A stretch of 42,716 nucleotides of DNA from Halalkalirubrum salinum (GCF_005543295.1 NZ_SRSG01000012.1:1-42716), one strand, 5' to 3'; counted from the stretch's first letter, positions 16,682 to 25,554 are shown. Translations and numbers: made by a program. Notes: generated from the letters alone by a model not told the origin.

Positions 16682-18949
16682 TTACTGGAATGCGCCGCCG
16701 GCTTCGATCGGATCGTCTTCGACCTCACTTTGCTTGAACCGCTTTTCGATCTCCTCGTAGCGCCGTTTGGTCTCGTCGGTGACGCTCGGAACCACCTCGT
16801 CGAGCGCCTGCTCGAAGTGTGCCATCGTGACGCGGACGTTGCCGACTGATTCGTCAATCTCCTCGCGTGTCACACTGTTAATGAACTCCCGTGAAGCGGC
16901 CATCGAAGCCTCTCGACACAGCGCTTCGAGGTCCGCGCCAACGTAGCCGCTCGTGCGGCGCGCGAGCGCGTCGAGATCGACATCGTCTGCCAGCGGCTTG
17001 TGCTCGGTGTGGACGTCGAGGATCGCCCGCCGCGCCTCCTCGTCGGGCACCGGCACGTGGACGTGCCGATCGAGCCGACCCGGACGCAACAGCGCCGAGT
17101 CGATCAAATCGGGCCGGTTCGTCGTGGCGATCACGACAACGTCCTCGAGCGTCTCGAGGCCGTCGAGCTCGGTGAGCAGCTGGCTCACGACGCGCTCGCC
17201 AACGCCCGAGTCAGTGGAGCCGCTACCGCGCTCGGTGGCGATCGAGTCGATCTCGTCGAAGAAGACGATCGTCGGGGCGTTCTCTCTGGCCTTCGAGAAC
17301 ACCTCGCGGACGCCCTTCTCGGACTCGCCGACGAACTTGTTGAGCAGTTCAGGGCCCTTAATCGAGATGAAGTTCGACTCGCTCTCGTTTGCAACCGCCT
17401 TCGCGAGCAGTGTCTTCCCCGTCCCCGGCGGCCCGTAGAGTAACACGCCCTTTGCGGACTCCATGTCCATCTGCTCGAACACTGCAGGGTACTCAAGCGG
17501 CCACTGGATCGTTTCGCGGAGCCGCTCTTTGGTGTCTTCGAGACCACCGACCTTCTCCCAGTTGACGTCTGGGACCTCGACGAAGACCTCCCGGAGCGCA
17601 GAAGGTTCGATTCCCTTCAGCGCAGCTTTGAAATCGTTCTCAGTGACCTGAATCGATTTGAGCACATCCGCGTCGATCTCGTCGCTTTCGAGGTCGAGCT
17701 GCGGGCGGATCCGTCGTAAGGCGTGCATCGCAGACTCTTTGGCCAGCGATTCGAGATCTGCGCCGACGAAGCCGTGGGTGTTCTCAGCGTACAGGTCGAG
17801 GTCGATTCCCTCCGCGAGCGGCATATTTCGGGTGTGGACCTGGAGAATCTCTTTTCGGCCATCGCGGTCCGGCACACCGATTTCGATCTCACGATCGAAG
17901 CGGCCGCCGCGGCGCAGCGCGGGGTCGATCGCGTCGACGCGGTTCGTTGCGCCGATTACGACCACCTGCCCACGCTCTTCGAGCCCATCCATCAAACTGA
18001 GCAGCTGTGCGACGACCCGGCGTTCGACGTCGCCGCCGGCCTCCTCACGCTTGGCGGCGATCGAGTCCAGTTCGTCCATGAAGATGATTGCCGGGGCCTC
18101 CTCTGAGGCTTCCTCGAAGACATCCCGAAGCTGCTCTTCGGACTCGCCGTAGTACTTCGACATGATCTCCGGGCCAGACACGGTGTGGAAAGAGGCGTCG
18201 ATCTCGTTTGCGACCGCTTTCGCGATCAGCGTCTTGCCGGTGCCGGGCGGCCCGTGGAGCAACACGCCCTTCGGCGGCTCGATCCCGAGACGCTTGAACA
18301 GCTCAGGGTGCCGCATGGGTAGTTCGATCATCTCACGGACCTGTTCGAGCTCGTCATCGAGTCCGCCAATGTCTTCGTAGGCAACGTCAGGCGATCCCGG
18401 TTCACGTTCTGATCCCGGCCCGCTCGATCGAATCTGTTCGGCGGGCTTTTCAGAGATCCGTACCTCCGTCTCGTCGGTCACCACAACAGTGCCGCTGGGA
18501 CTCGTTGAGGCGATCTTCAGCGGGACCGCCTGGCTCTGTCCGCCCATGAAGCCGAAGCCGAGCGGAAGCTGCACGTTTTGGCCCTTCGTGACGGGCTGGC
18601 CGCCCAGCTCACGCCGGATCAGCGAATCGATGTTGCCGCGGATGCCGAGCCGCTGTGGGAGTGCGATCGTCACGCTCTCGGCTCGCTTGACCTCGGCCTT
18701 CTCGACGGTTACCTTGTCGTCAATTCCGACGTTCGCCTCCTGGCGGAGCCGTCCGTCGATTCTGATCACGCCGGAGCCGTCGTCTTCGGGGTAGCCGGGC
18801 CACACGCGCGCGATTGCCGTACCCTCGGCGCCCTCGATCCGGATGAAGTCGCCACCGCTGAGGCCGAGCTCATCGGCTGCGAGGCGATCAACCGCGGCCA
18901 GACGGCGGTTCGCGTCCTTTTGTTTGAGCGGTTTGATTGTGAGTTTCAT
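16682..18949 (-). CDS. cdc48: Cdc48/VCP-type AAA+ ATPase
   Basis: A 755-residue archaeal Cdc48 (VAT-type) hexameric unfoldase, which unfolds proteins for the proteasome and for complex disassembly. The N domain (about 1-185) has a double-psi barrel ([19 protein letters not shown]). Two AAA modules follow, each with GPPGTGKT (near residues 233 and 506), Walker B (IIFMDELDS and IVFFDEIDS) and arginine fingers in the second region of homology ([26 protein letters not shown]). Both ATPase sites look intact. The C-terminal tail is short and acidic. The start overlaps the upstream Hsp20-like gene by 4 bases, so the pair is translationally coupled. Confidence 0.95.
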   Translation of the reverse strand: MKLTIKPLKQKDANRRLAAVDRLAADELGLSGGDFIRIEGAEGTAIARVWPGYPEDDGSGVIRIDGRLRQEANVGIDDKVTVEKAEVKRAESVTIALPQRLGIRGNIDSLIRRELGGQPVTKGQNVQLPLGFGFMGGQSQAVPLKIASTSPSGTVVVTDETEVRISEKPAEQIRSSGPGSEREPGSPDVAYEDIGGLDDELEQVREMIELPMRHPELFKRLGIEPPKGVLLHGPPGTGKTLIAKAVANEIDASFHTVSGPEIMSKYYGESEEQLRDVFEEASEEAPAIIFMDELDSIAAKREEAGGDVERRVVAQLLSLMDGLEERGQVVVIGATNRVDAIDPALRRGGRFDREIEIGVPDRDGRKEILQVHTRNMPLAEGIDLDLYAENTHGFVGADLESLAKESAMHALRRIRPQLDLESDEIDADVLKSIQVTENDFKAALKGIEPSALREVFVEVPDVNWEKVGGLEDTKERLRETIQWPLEYPAVFEQMDMESAKGVLLYGPPGTGKTLLAKAVANESESNFISIKGPELLNKFVGESEKGVREVFSKARENAPTIVFFDEIDSIATERGSGSTDSGVGERVVSQLLTELDGLETLEDVVVIATTNRPDLIDSALLRPGRLDRHVHVPVPDEEARRAILDVHTEHKPLADDVDLDALARRTSGYVGADLEALCREASMAASREFINSVTREEIDESVGNVRVTMAHFEQALDEVVPSVTDETKRRYEEIEKRFKQSEVEDDPIEAGGAFQ

Positions 18950-19194
18950 TTTGCCACCGTGATGGTGAGCACCCCATTTGCGATATCAACAGTTGCGTCA
19001 GGGCCGGGGAGCTCTAACTCCGTCTCAGTAACCTGATTGCCGTTGTCGATGACGACGATTGCAGTCGTGCCCACGATGTCAACGTCGATCGACGATTCTT
19101 CGACAGGTATGTCGGCCGCGAGGATCCATTCGTCACCGTACTCGTACTGACGAAGGAACTGCTCGTCGCGACCGGTTCGCTGCATTGAGTTCAT
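18946..19194 (-). CDS. Hsp20-like beta-sandwich protein
   Basis: An 82-residue protein composed almost entirely of beta strands ([35 protein letters not shown]). It resembles the alpha-crystallin core of Hsp20 but is much shorter, lacking the N-terminal arm and the IxI tail. The stop overlaps the cdc48 start by 4 bases, which makes a role as an adaptor or holdase for the Cdc48 unfoldase plausible; this is inference. Starts at 19194 (MNSMQR) and 19185 (MQRTGR) are both possible; a TATA box fits the first. Confidence 0.72.
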   Translation of the reverse strand: MNSMQRTGRDEQFLRQYEYGDEWILAADIPVEESSIDVDIVGTTAIVVIDNGNQVTETELELPGPDATVDIANGVLTITVAK

Positions 19195-19216
19195 TACTAA
19201 CCCACAGTTAGTCTTC

Positions 19217-19226
19217 TAAGTATTTG
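19217..19226 (-). promoter_or_regulatory. TATA box of the Hsp20-like/cdc48 operon
   Basis: On the minus strand CAAATACTTA lies about 27 bases before the ATG at 19194, the usual leaderless spacing. Confidence 0.45.
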
Positions 19227-19330
19227 AACCTTTTGTGCAAAACCGCAATACGTGAGTGATTCTCGAACAAATCGATAGAATTGCGGTCCACACGACAAAC
19301 AATCCGCGATCGACACTCACGACGACCGAT

Positions 19331-19339
19331 GGTTTATGA
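19331..19339 (+). promoter_or_regulatory. TATA box of the hydrolase gene
   Basis: GGTTTATGA is centred about 28 bases before the ATG at 19363. A purine-rich GAGGAGAG also lies about 8 bases before the ATG, but the TATA position implies little or no leader. Confidence 0.4.
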
Positions 19340-19362
19340 CCTTCCTGTGAGGAGAGTATAGT

Positions 19363-20136
19363 ATGAAACGGGTCACACACCACGGACGCGAGACAGCCTA
19401 CCGTGTCTTTGATCGCGGGGCCGATGGTGCGACGGTGCTTTTCATTCACGGCAGCGGGGGAACAAGCGGCATCTGGAAGTCTCAACACCGGCTTGCGGAC
19501 GAACACCGAATCGTAACACTCGATCTGAGTGGCCACGCGAAAAGCGACGATGTCAATTCGGATCCGGGGTATGAGACACTCAGCGCGTATGTCGACGACG
19601 TGATCGCAGTCGCAGAGGCAACCGATACCGACACGGTCGTCGGACATTCGATGGGTGGTGCCGTGGCGCTTCAGGCCGTCCTTAATCGTGATCTCACCCC
19701 CGATCGGCTCGGACTGGTTGGAACGGGTGCACGCCTCGCAGTGCTAGAAGACCTCTTGGCCTGGCTCGAGACAGATTTCGATCGAGCGATCGAGTTCCTG
19801 CATAAACCCGATCGGCTCTTTCATGACCCCGATCCGCGCCTCGTTGAGCTCTCGCTCGCGGCGATTGACGATGTCGGACAGTCGGTAACTGCCCGGGATT
19901 TTCAGACGTGTCATAGCTTCGATGTTCGCGACTCGATCGACGAGATTACCGTGCCGACGCTTGCGATCGTCGGCGAGCACGACAAGCTCACCCCGCGGCG
20001 CTACCACGAGTACCTGGCCGACGAACTTCCGGACTGTCGACTCGCGATCGTCGAAGACGCCGCACATCTTGCGATGCTTGAACAGCCTCAGGCGTTCAAC
20101 GCTGCGCTATCGTCGTTCCTTTCGGCGGCTGATTGA
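19363..20136 (+). CDS. Alpha/beta-hydrolase
   Basis: A 257-residue single-domain alpha/beta-hydrolase. The oxyanion-hole loop is FIHGSGGTSG (about 28-37), the nucleophile elbow GHSMGG has its serine near residue 96, the acid is probably Asp in VGEHDKLTP (about 207), and the catalytic histidine lies in AAHLAMLEQP (about 235). The catalytic triad is therefore complete. Substrate cannot be read from the sequence; esterase, lactonase and epoxide- or haloalkane-hydrolase-like relatives share this layout. It is a single-gene unit, divergent from the Hsp20-like/cdc48 operon. Confidence 0.85.
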   Translation: MKRVTHHGRETAYRVFDRGADGATVLFIHGSGGTSGIWKSQHRLADEHRIVTLDLSGHAKSDDVNSDPGYETLSAYVDDVIAVAEATDTDTVVGHSMGGAVALQAVLNRDLTPDRLGLVGTGARLAVLEDLLAWLETDFDRAIEFLHKPDRLFHDPDPRLVELSLAAIDDVGQSVTARDFQTCHSFDVRDSIDEITVPTLAIVGEHDKLTPRRYHEYLADELPDCRLAIVEDAAHLAMLEQPQAFNAALSSFLSAAD

Positions 20137-20296
20137 GGCCTTACGTACGCATTCGCGACACCGGCTGTGATGGAATCGAATAGGCCAGTTTGATCCCTCG
20201 GGTCCATCGATCGTATGTTGATCCTTTCGACAGCACGGTGTGTTCTGCAGCGTGACGAGAATATACGAGTCGTCACGAATTCTCATTCGTCAACTG

Positions 20297-20317
20297 CCTC
20301 GGGGTCAAGCCCCGAGG
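20297..20317. repeat. Right-end hairpin of the TnpB element
   Basis: Perfect 8-bp stem with a 5-base loop. In complete elements this region overlaps the 3' end of tnpB and the reRNA/omegaRNA; here it has been brought close to the middle of tnpB by deletion. Confidence 0.75.
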
Positions 20318-20337
20318 CTTGTCAGTGAACTCCCGCT

Positions 20338-20973
20338 CTAACCGAGGAACGCTCCCGTCGAAGTGACAGCGACGTATCCATCCACGTTCAAGTCCACACC
20401 AAGAACCACTCCGTTCTCGGATTCTTCATCGCAAGAAGTGTCAACGTCTTTCTTCACAGCGACGTGGAGGTAGTACGTTCCGTCACGCTTGTGAAGCGTT
20501 GCTTCGGCTTTCTCCCATTCGTCAGTCCAGTAATCCTCGAAAGGCGTGCCTTCCTCGTTGACCGGCGTGACGTATTCTGCGGTCACGCGCTTGTCGGTCG
20601 TGGCGAGGGATACGTGGTCGTCGTTGTACGTGATAGTTCGACCGTTGTACACGACAACACTCCCTCGAAACTCGGGCTTGCTGGCTCGTTCACCGTCGAA
20701 CTTGCGATCTTTGCAGTTCCCGAGTGCGGTCGCCGCGAGGTTTCTCGCGGATTGGACGAGACTGGATTGCAGGGAAAGTTTCTCACGAACGTCAGAATAC
20801 GTCTCTTTGTGGAGCGTATTCTTGGTGTCCGTGATGTTGTAGGGGTTGTCGTCCCATCCGTGGTCAGCGACGTGTTGCGCCGCGTGTCGGAACTGCTCGA
20901 ACGTCTCGTCGAGGACTTCTACGTCCTCGTCGGAAACATCGAGTTTGACTTGGATGTTCCGAACAACCTCCAT
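20338..20973 (-). pseudogene. tnpB: TnpB (IS1341-type) nuclease, truncated
   Basis: Only 211 residues remain of a family that is normally about 400. The N-terminal part is present (MEVVRNIQVKLDVSDEDVEV, then a helical region and a beta-rich wedge). The frame stops just after the first RuvC motif (VVLGVDLNVDGYVAVTSTG), so the later RuvC acidic residues and the zinc finger are missing. TnpB is an RNA-guided nuclease that helps retain its element. This copy cannot cut DNA but could still bind guide RNA if expressed. The stop is followed almost at once by the element's right end, showing an internal deletion rather than a point mutation. Confidence 0.85.
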
Positions 20974-21073
20974 ACTTCATCAGCAAAGGTGAGACTATTT
21001 AAAACTACATATAGAGAGTGGGGAGTCAAGTTTGCTATCGAACGTGGTTTGTAAAGGATAGTGTCGGCTTCCT

Positions 21074-21094
21074 CCCCGAGATCAAGCCTCGGGG
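21074..21094. repeat. Left-end hairpin of the TnpB element
   Basis: CCCCGAG and CTCGGGG form a 7-bp stem with a 7-base loop about 100 bases before the tnpB start. This matches the left-end structure of haloarchaeal IS200/IS605 elements. Confidence 0.7.
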
Positions 21095-21112
21095 TATCCG
21101 CCTTGAATCTTG

Positions 21113-21509
21113 ATGAAAAGCCAGATATCCGGATCTTTACTCCCAGCGCTTTGGCTTTGAGTTGGCCCTCAGCAACCGGTGGCTCGTCCCCTTCCTGATC
21201 GGTAAACGGGTTGACCTCGCCTCTGGTGACATACCCCTCGTCGGTTTCGACGACGACACGGTGGGTAGTGAGCCCCCCGCCGTGGAGCTGATCTGCGTCG
21301 AAGGTCACGACGTTACCCTCTTCGACCGGTCCAGCGATCGCTATGGGAACCGCGATGAATCCATCGCCAGGTTCGAGCGTCGGTTTCATGCTGTCGGTTA
21401 CGACATATGAGGGGCCGACTGGGATGCCGTAGAACTGGCCGACGATCATGGCTCCGAGCAACAGCATGAAAAGGACGCCGACGGCATAGGTGAGGGATAC
21501 TTTACTCAT
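21113..21509 (-). pseudogene. Signal peptidase I, 3'-truncated by the TnpB element
   Basis: The open frame runs from 21509 to 20919 (196 residues), but only about the first 130 residues are signal peptidase; the rest is element sequence. Visible features are an N-terminal membrane helix (about 5-27), box B with the catalytic serine (SYVVTDSMKPTLEPGD, Ser about 40), the archaeal catalytic histidine (TTHRVVV, about 83) and an acidic box (RGEVNPFTDQ). The C-terminal part, including the second membrane segment, is absent and I did not find it beyond the element. Signal peptidases of this sort often sit beside genes for SipW-type exported proteins, as here. Loss of function is likely. Confidence 0.78.
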
Positions 21510-22314
21510 AATTTAGCAGTAGATGAGATATCTCAGAGTGTCGGTGGGATGGAATATTATTATGTAGAATGTATACAGCGGTAACGGCTGATTTCGGGTT
21601 AGATCGATAAAAATAGCCGTTTTATTTCTCCATTCGCCTGCTCGTTGACGGCCCTACTATCGTTAAAATTATCAAACGCTCTTCCAGGGATTTTCGGGAA
21701 CAGAAAGAGACGCAGTTGTCTGCGTATGAAATGCTCTATAGCACGGTATTTTTAGACGTGATAGATATGTTAACACCATTGAACGTGCGCGTAAGTATCG
21801 CAATTAGCCTGTTTTGAAAGTCTAAATAGTGACCGACTGACTGGGTATGTCTTAAACATTGAGCCACTCATCGCGTTCGACTGTATATAATTCGAAGTGG
21901 CATCGAAAGACCTGGTGTCGACTACGGCTCAAACTGGGAACACGTCATTGGATGCAAAAATATCATATAGTTGAAATTTTCTATGGACTTTTTTTGCTCA
22001 ACCGGCCAGCAACCCGCTCTCCTCAATTGCCTTGGCGATCGACATGACCAATTTGAATTTACTATTAGATCCCATGCAAAATTCGCTATCGCTGGAATAT
22101 CATTTAATACACGTGAATCTTATTTTTTATTCCCCTTTGATCGGTTCAACGGTTCTCGTGGGTAGGTCGTTCTCACAGCGGAATAGACATCACTGTCCGT
22201 TGCGACTCAGAAATCTCTAATTGGTCCTTTCCCGAGCGAACAAAACAACCACACTGGAAATTGCCGCGATCGCGGTGTGAGAATTTTTTGTAAGACTCCA
22301 GAAATATGTTTTAT
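21510..22314. other. 805-base AT-rich gene-free region
   Basis: No convincing gene. Several frames of about 60 codons exist (for example 21859-22047) but have no family features and unusual composition for this genome. The base composition is visibly AT-richer than the flanks, with poly-T runs and few CGATCG sites, as expected for decayed or acquired DNA. A perfect 12-bp palindrome occurs near its left edge (21524-21535). Confidence 0.5.
21524..21535. promoter_or_regulatory. Palindromic operator candidate upstream of signal peptidase
   Basis: TGAGATATCTCA is a perfect 12-bp palindrome ending 15 bases before the signal peptidase ATG (21509, minus strand). Its position over the expected transcription start fits a repressor site. 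No binding protein is known from the sequence. Confidence 0.3.
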
Positions 22315-22941
22315 TTAATCATCTCGAACACTACTTGGTGATTTTTCGGCATTGACGACGACCGTGCCAGAAACACTGTCTTCGTCATAATCTTCTTCAA
22401 CAATTTTCACACCAACTTGAAGTCCTGATTGTCCGGAATTAAAATTACTCTTTTTTCCACCTTGAGACCACAATGACTCCTCAAGTCGATCATCCGTATC
22501 CCCCTCAGCGTAGAATTCTACGCCAGGAAGTCCTGACGTGTTCAACCAGACGTCCACCTCGGTCGGCCCAGTTGGCCCACCGTTGACGGCGGCGTCGTTT
22601 CTGATTCTGAACACGTCGTCGAACGTGTACACCGAGCCTGGATTGACACCGTCTCCGGTTGGGAAGGTTCCTCGCGCATCCTCGTTGAAGTGCAGTTCGA
22701 TTGTTCCCGGGTCGTCAGTCTCGCTCGCGTACCGCCCGTTGGGATTGGTACCCTCTGGGTCGTCCGCTGCCGTATCGGAATCCGACGTGTAGATCGCTAA
22801 GAAAGAAGAACTGTCAGCTGTAGTACTGACTTCGACATCGCGTTCTCCCGACTCAGCACTTGTGAACGCACCACTACCTACCACAGCCGCTCCACCAGCG
22901 GCGATCGATCCTGTTCCGATTAGGAATTTGCGTCGTTGCAT
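22315..22941 (-). CDS. Secreted protein with SipW-type signal, TasA/DUF1102-like
   Basis: A 208-residue exported protein. The N-terminus MQRRKFLIGTGSIAAGGAA ends in VVGSGAFTSAES, the typical haloarchaeal 'SipW-dependent-type' signal with an RR pair and cleavage near residue 30. The mature part is acidic and beta-rich, with the DUF1102-like pattern: VSTTADSSSFLAIY after the signal, a Gly/Asp-rich middle and VGVKIVEEDYDEDSVSGTVV near the end. Related proteins (TasA, camelysin, archaeal bundling pilins) form extracellular fibres. The neighbouring truncated signal peptidase is probably its former processing enzyme. An AGGTGA ribosome site lies 6 bases before the ATG, so this mRNA has a leader. 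Fibre formation is inferred. Confidence 0.72.
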   Translation of the reverse strand: MQRRKFLIGTGSIAAGGAAVVGSGAFTSAESGERDVEVSTTADSSSFLAIYTSDSDTAADDPEGTNPNGRYASETDDPGTIELHFNEDARGTFPTGDGVNPGSVYTFDDVFRIRNDAAVNGGPTGPTEVDVWLNTSGLPGVEFYAEGDTDDRLEESLWSQGGKKSNFNSGQSGLQVGVKIVEEDYDEDSVSGTVVVNAEKSPSSVRDD

Positions 22942-23410
22942 ACTGTTTCACCTTGTCAGTGCACCCGTCTTCGCCGGGGCACCTACAGGAACCAATACCC
23001 ACCTATACCCACTTTGGAATAGAGACACCCCCGAGATCACAAACCCCTGTTTGCAAGAAAGCAATGCGTCGAAATCGGGTGTTTTCACTCCTGTGTACCG
23101 TTTGGACTCAGGCGGAGACGACCTGCAAACTGTCGTTTTCCTGAATTCTTCCTTGTCGAACCACAACTGCTCGCAAGCGTGCCGCCTGCGATAAGCCGAA
23201 GTTACTCACATCTGGGTCACAGTGACAAGCAATATCGTACAAAAAATCAACAGGCAATTTCTATGAAATGAACACTACAATCTTCGATTGCCAATTTCCG
23301 ATGTGTGAGAAAACACCTGCGAGAAAGGTAAGCAAACATATCAGCGAATGATGTTTGTGAACTTATAACTATTGGAAATTCTCTTGATTATGATTGTGTG
23401 ATGGGGGAAA
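22942..23410. other. Divergent intergenic region between secreted-protein genes
   Basis: 469 bases without a credible gene. It must hold promoters for the minus-strand secreted protein (with AGGTGA just before its ATG) and the plus-strand membrane regulator; a TATA-like ACTTATAACT is at 23359-23368. A five-codon frame beginning ATG at 23401 overlaps the regulator's start. Confidence 0.45.
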
Positions 23411-24046
23411 ATGAGTAGCTCATCTACGCCAAGAGGTGGGGGTACAGATCAAATAGACAATTCACCTGGTACGGATCACGCAACTATCGCGACCGATACG
23501 AACGGACTCACCCGTGACGAAATTTTTGAAGTTCTGAGCAATCAGCGTCGACGGTACGCTTTTCACTACTTGCGTCAACACGAGGGCGATACGGTCGACG
23601 TGGGAAAACTCGCCGAACAGATCGCCTCGTGGGAACTTGCTAAACCGCCCGAACAGCTCACCGCAGCGGAGCGCAAACGCGTCAAGACGGCGCTGCATCA
23701 GTTCCATCTTCCGAAGATGGACGATCTTCGGTTTGTCAAGTACGATTCCGATCGGGGTGCTGTTCGGCTCGCCGAGGAGGTTTCCGACGTCGAGATCTAT
23801 CTCGATATCGTTCCCAGACTAGACATTCCCTGGGGACAGTACTATCTCGGGCTCTCAGGACTCAATTTACTTCTTTTGACTGGCTCTCTGATCGATGCTC
23901 CATTGATTTCCGACGTATCATTCCTTTTGTGGGCCGTGTTTTTTCTCGTCGTCTATGGGATTTCCGCGATATTTCACACCTACTGGAACCGCACCCAGAC
24001 TCGATTTGGGGTTGACGAACAGCCGCCGGAGGTGGGCAGAGTGTGA
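23411..24046 (+). CDS. Membrane-anchored helix-turn-helix-like protein
   Basis: A 211-residue protein. Residues about 35-120 have the pattern of a haloarchaeal winged-helix domain (DEIFEVLSNQRRRYAFHYLR, then VDVGKLAEQIASWE and KRVKTALHQFHLPKMDDL). Two hydrophobic helices follow (about 150-165 and 172-192), placing the DNA-binding part in the cytoplasm. Such proteins occur beside secreted DUF1102-like genes and are probably their regulators. The stop overlaps the GTG start of the next secreted protein. A GGGGGA motif precedes the ATG by 4-9 bases and may act as a ribosome site. Confidence 0.72.
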   Translation: MSSSSTPRGGGTDQIDNSPGTDHATIATDTNGLTRDEIFEVLSNQRRRYAFHYLRQHEGDTVDVGKLAEQIASWELAKPPEQLTAAERKRVKTALHQFHLPKMDDLRFVKYDSDRGAVRLAEEVSDVEIYLDIVPRLDIPWGQYYLGLSGLNLLLLTGSLIDAPLISDVSFLLWAVFFLVVYGISAIFHTYWNRTQTRFGVDEQPPEVGRV

Positions 24047-24504
24047 CCACCCGGCTCCGGGTCGCTGCGTTCGCACTCAGCACGATCGCGATCCTGCTGG
24101 TCGTCTCCGGGACTGGCGGCTACTCAACGGCGGCCGCCGATCGATCGGTCGACATAGACGTCGTCTCCGATGAGAATGCATTCCTCGGGATCGAGCGCAA
24201 TGTCGTCGAAGTAGACAACGCAACGGTCGAAGTGCTCACCGTGAGGAATCAGTTCCCCGTCGAGATGACGGTCAATATCGATACCGAGCAAACCGAGAAC
24301 GAGTCGTTCGATGTAGAGATTGAAGCCGACGAGTTCACACTCGCACCCGGAGAGACTCGTGAGATCGAGCCGACTGTCAACTGCAACGACACGTCTGCGG
24401 GGACCACAGCCAACAACACCGAGGTCACGATCGACATCTCCGGCACCGCCCCCGGATCCAACGTCGAGTTATTGCGATCTGTCGAGGTCAGCTGTCGTCA
24501 CTAA
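24043..24504 (+). CDS. Small secreted beta-sandwich protein
   Basis: A 153-residue protein with a Sec-type signal peptide (TRLRVAAFALSTIAILLVV, cleavage near residue 32, AAADRS). The mature protein is acidic, Asn/Thr-rich and beta-stranded (EVLTVRNQFPVEMTVNIDT, DEFTLAPGETREIEP), resembling the DUF1102/TasA-like secreted proteins of the same locus. Two cysteines (NCND and VSCRH) could form a disulphide. The GTG start at 24043 overlaps the upstream stop codon, so the membrane regulator and this protein are coupled. Probably a cell-surface or fibre component; the exact role is unknown. Confidence 0.7.
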   Translation: MTTRLRVAAFALSTIAILLVVSGTGGYSTAAADRSVDIDVVSDENAFLGIERNVVEVDNATVEVLTVRNQFPVEMTVNIDTEQTENESFDVEIEADEFTLAPGETREIEPTVNCNDTSAGTTANNTEVTIDISGTAPGSNVELLRSVEVSCRH

Positions 24505-24623
24505 TACTGACCCCTAATATCGAATTGCTCCGGCTCACGAGGTATCCGTCATTCGCTCCATCGAACGGCTGTGGCTTCGTGGATCGTGTTACCGCTTTTT
24601 AGTCCGATCCGATCGATAAAGAC

Positions 24624-24635
24624 GGCTCTGTTGAA
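24624..24635 (+). repeat. IS-end-like inverted repeat, left copy
   Basis: GGCTCTGTTGAA is identical to the reverse complement of 26439-26450. It resembles terminal repeats of haloarchaeal IS elements. It lies 104 bases before the broken acetyltransferase gene. Confidence 0.6.
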
Positions 24636-24738
24636 TGCTTATTTGTTCGATACCTTCCCGCTGAAACAGTCATTAATTAGGACTGCGTCTCTCGCACTCG
24701 TACACGAAACTTATGCTTGGCCTCAAACGCATTGCTGT

Positions 24739-25554
24739 ATGAGCGAGCCATTGCCCGAAGATTGGTCGCCGGAACCTGTCACAGTCGAGTCGATGACGAG
24801 CGACCTGCACAACCTCGGCGTCGAGGCAGGGCAGAGGGTGCTAGTTCACGGCTCGCTCTCTGCGCTCGGCTGGGTCTGCGGCGATTCTCCCGCCGTCGTT
24901 GACGCTCTTAAGTGTGTTGTCGGCGAGAGTGGAACAGTTGTGATGCCGACCCACTCTCCCGGGAACAGGGACCCCACGAAGATGTCCGCCCCTCCCATTC
25001 CCGAATCGTGGTATGATCTCGTCCGCGAACAGATGCCATCGTATCGACCCGCGGTCACACCGACGCAGGGGATGGGTGCGATCGCCGAGTGCTTCCGCTC
25101 GTACCTCGGGGTGCGACGTAGCGATCATCCACAACACTCGTTTGCCGCGTAGGGGGCAGACGCCGCGTTCGTCACCGATGACCACGCGTACGATTTCTCG
25201 CTAGGAGAGCAGTCGCCGCTGGCCCGCGTTTACGACCTTGGCGGCGACGTGCTGTACCTCGGAACGTCCCACACGACTACTACGTCTCTCCACCTCGCCG
25301 AGTACCGGGCCGACATTGACCTCGATACGGTTACAAACGCCAGTGCAGTGCTCGTAGACGGAAAACGCGAGTGGATCCAGTGGGAGGACATTGACTTCGA
25401 CGACGAGGACTTCTCTGACTGTGGCATGGCATTCGAGCGTGAACACCCGGATGCGTTCGAGGCGGGAAATGTCGGGGTTGGTGACGCGAAGCTCCTCGCT
25501 CAGCGGCCGCTGGTAGACTTTGGGGTTGAATGGTTCGAAACAAACCGCAAGTGA
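24739..25554 (+). pseudogene. AAC(3)-type N-acetyltransferase, one in-frame TAG
   Basis: An antibiotic N(3)-acetyltransferase-family gene of about 271 codons. These enzymes transfer acetyl from acetyl-CoA to an amino group; family members in archaea have unknown substrates. The frame is intact except for TAG at 25150-25152. Before it are VLVHGSLSALGWVCG (about 34-48), TVVMPTHSPGN and SDHPQHSFAA. After it, in the same frame, are GADAAFVTDDH, SPLARVYDLGGDVLYLG and THTTTTSLHLAEY-like residues carrying family motifs. The usual residue at the stop is tryptophan (SFAAWG), so a single TGG-to-TAG change explains the break. No other lesion is seen, which suggests recent inactivation. The start at 24739 gives the normal family N-terminus. 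Confidence 0.85.

Larger units (their letters stand above)
20288..21108 (-). mobile_element. Internally deleted IS200/IS605 (TnpB-only type) element
   Basis: Both ends of a TnpB-type element are recognisable. The right-end hairpin is CCTCGGGG (20297-20304) paired with CCCCGAGG (20310-20317); the left-end hairpin is CCCCGAG (21074-21080) paired with CTCGGGG (21088-21094). Between them only the first half of a TnpB gene remains. The element lies directly inside or against a signal peptidase I gene, which it truncates. Its outer boundaries are approximate, since IS200/IS605 elements make no target duplication. CGATCG was not seen in the element, unlike in flanking DNA. Confidence 0.78.

Noticed and set aside
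21859-22165. Two overlapping frames of about 60 codons
   Set aside because: No family features or conserved composition; the region looks like non-coding AT-rich DNA.
25150-25152. TAG read as pyrrolysine or programmed readthrough in the AAC(3)-like gene
   Set aside because: No pyl genes are visible, haloarchaea generally lack them, and the position is normally tryptophan, so a nonsense mutation is simpler.
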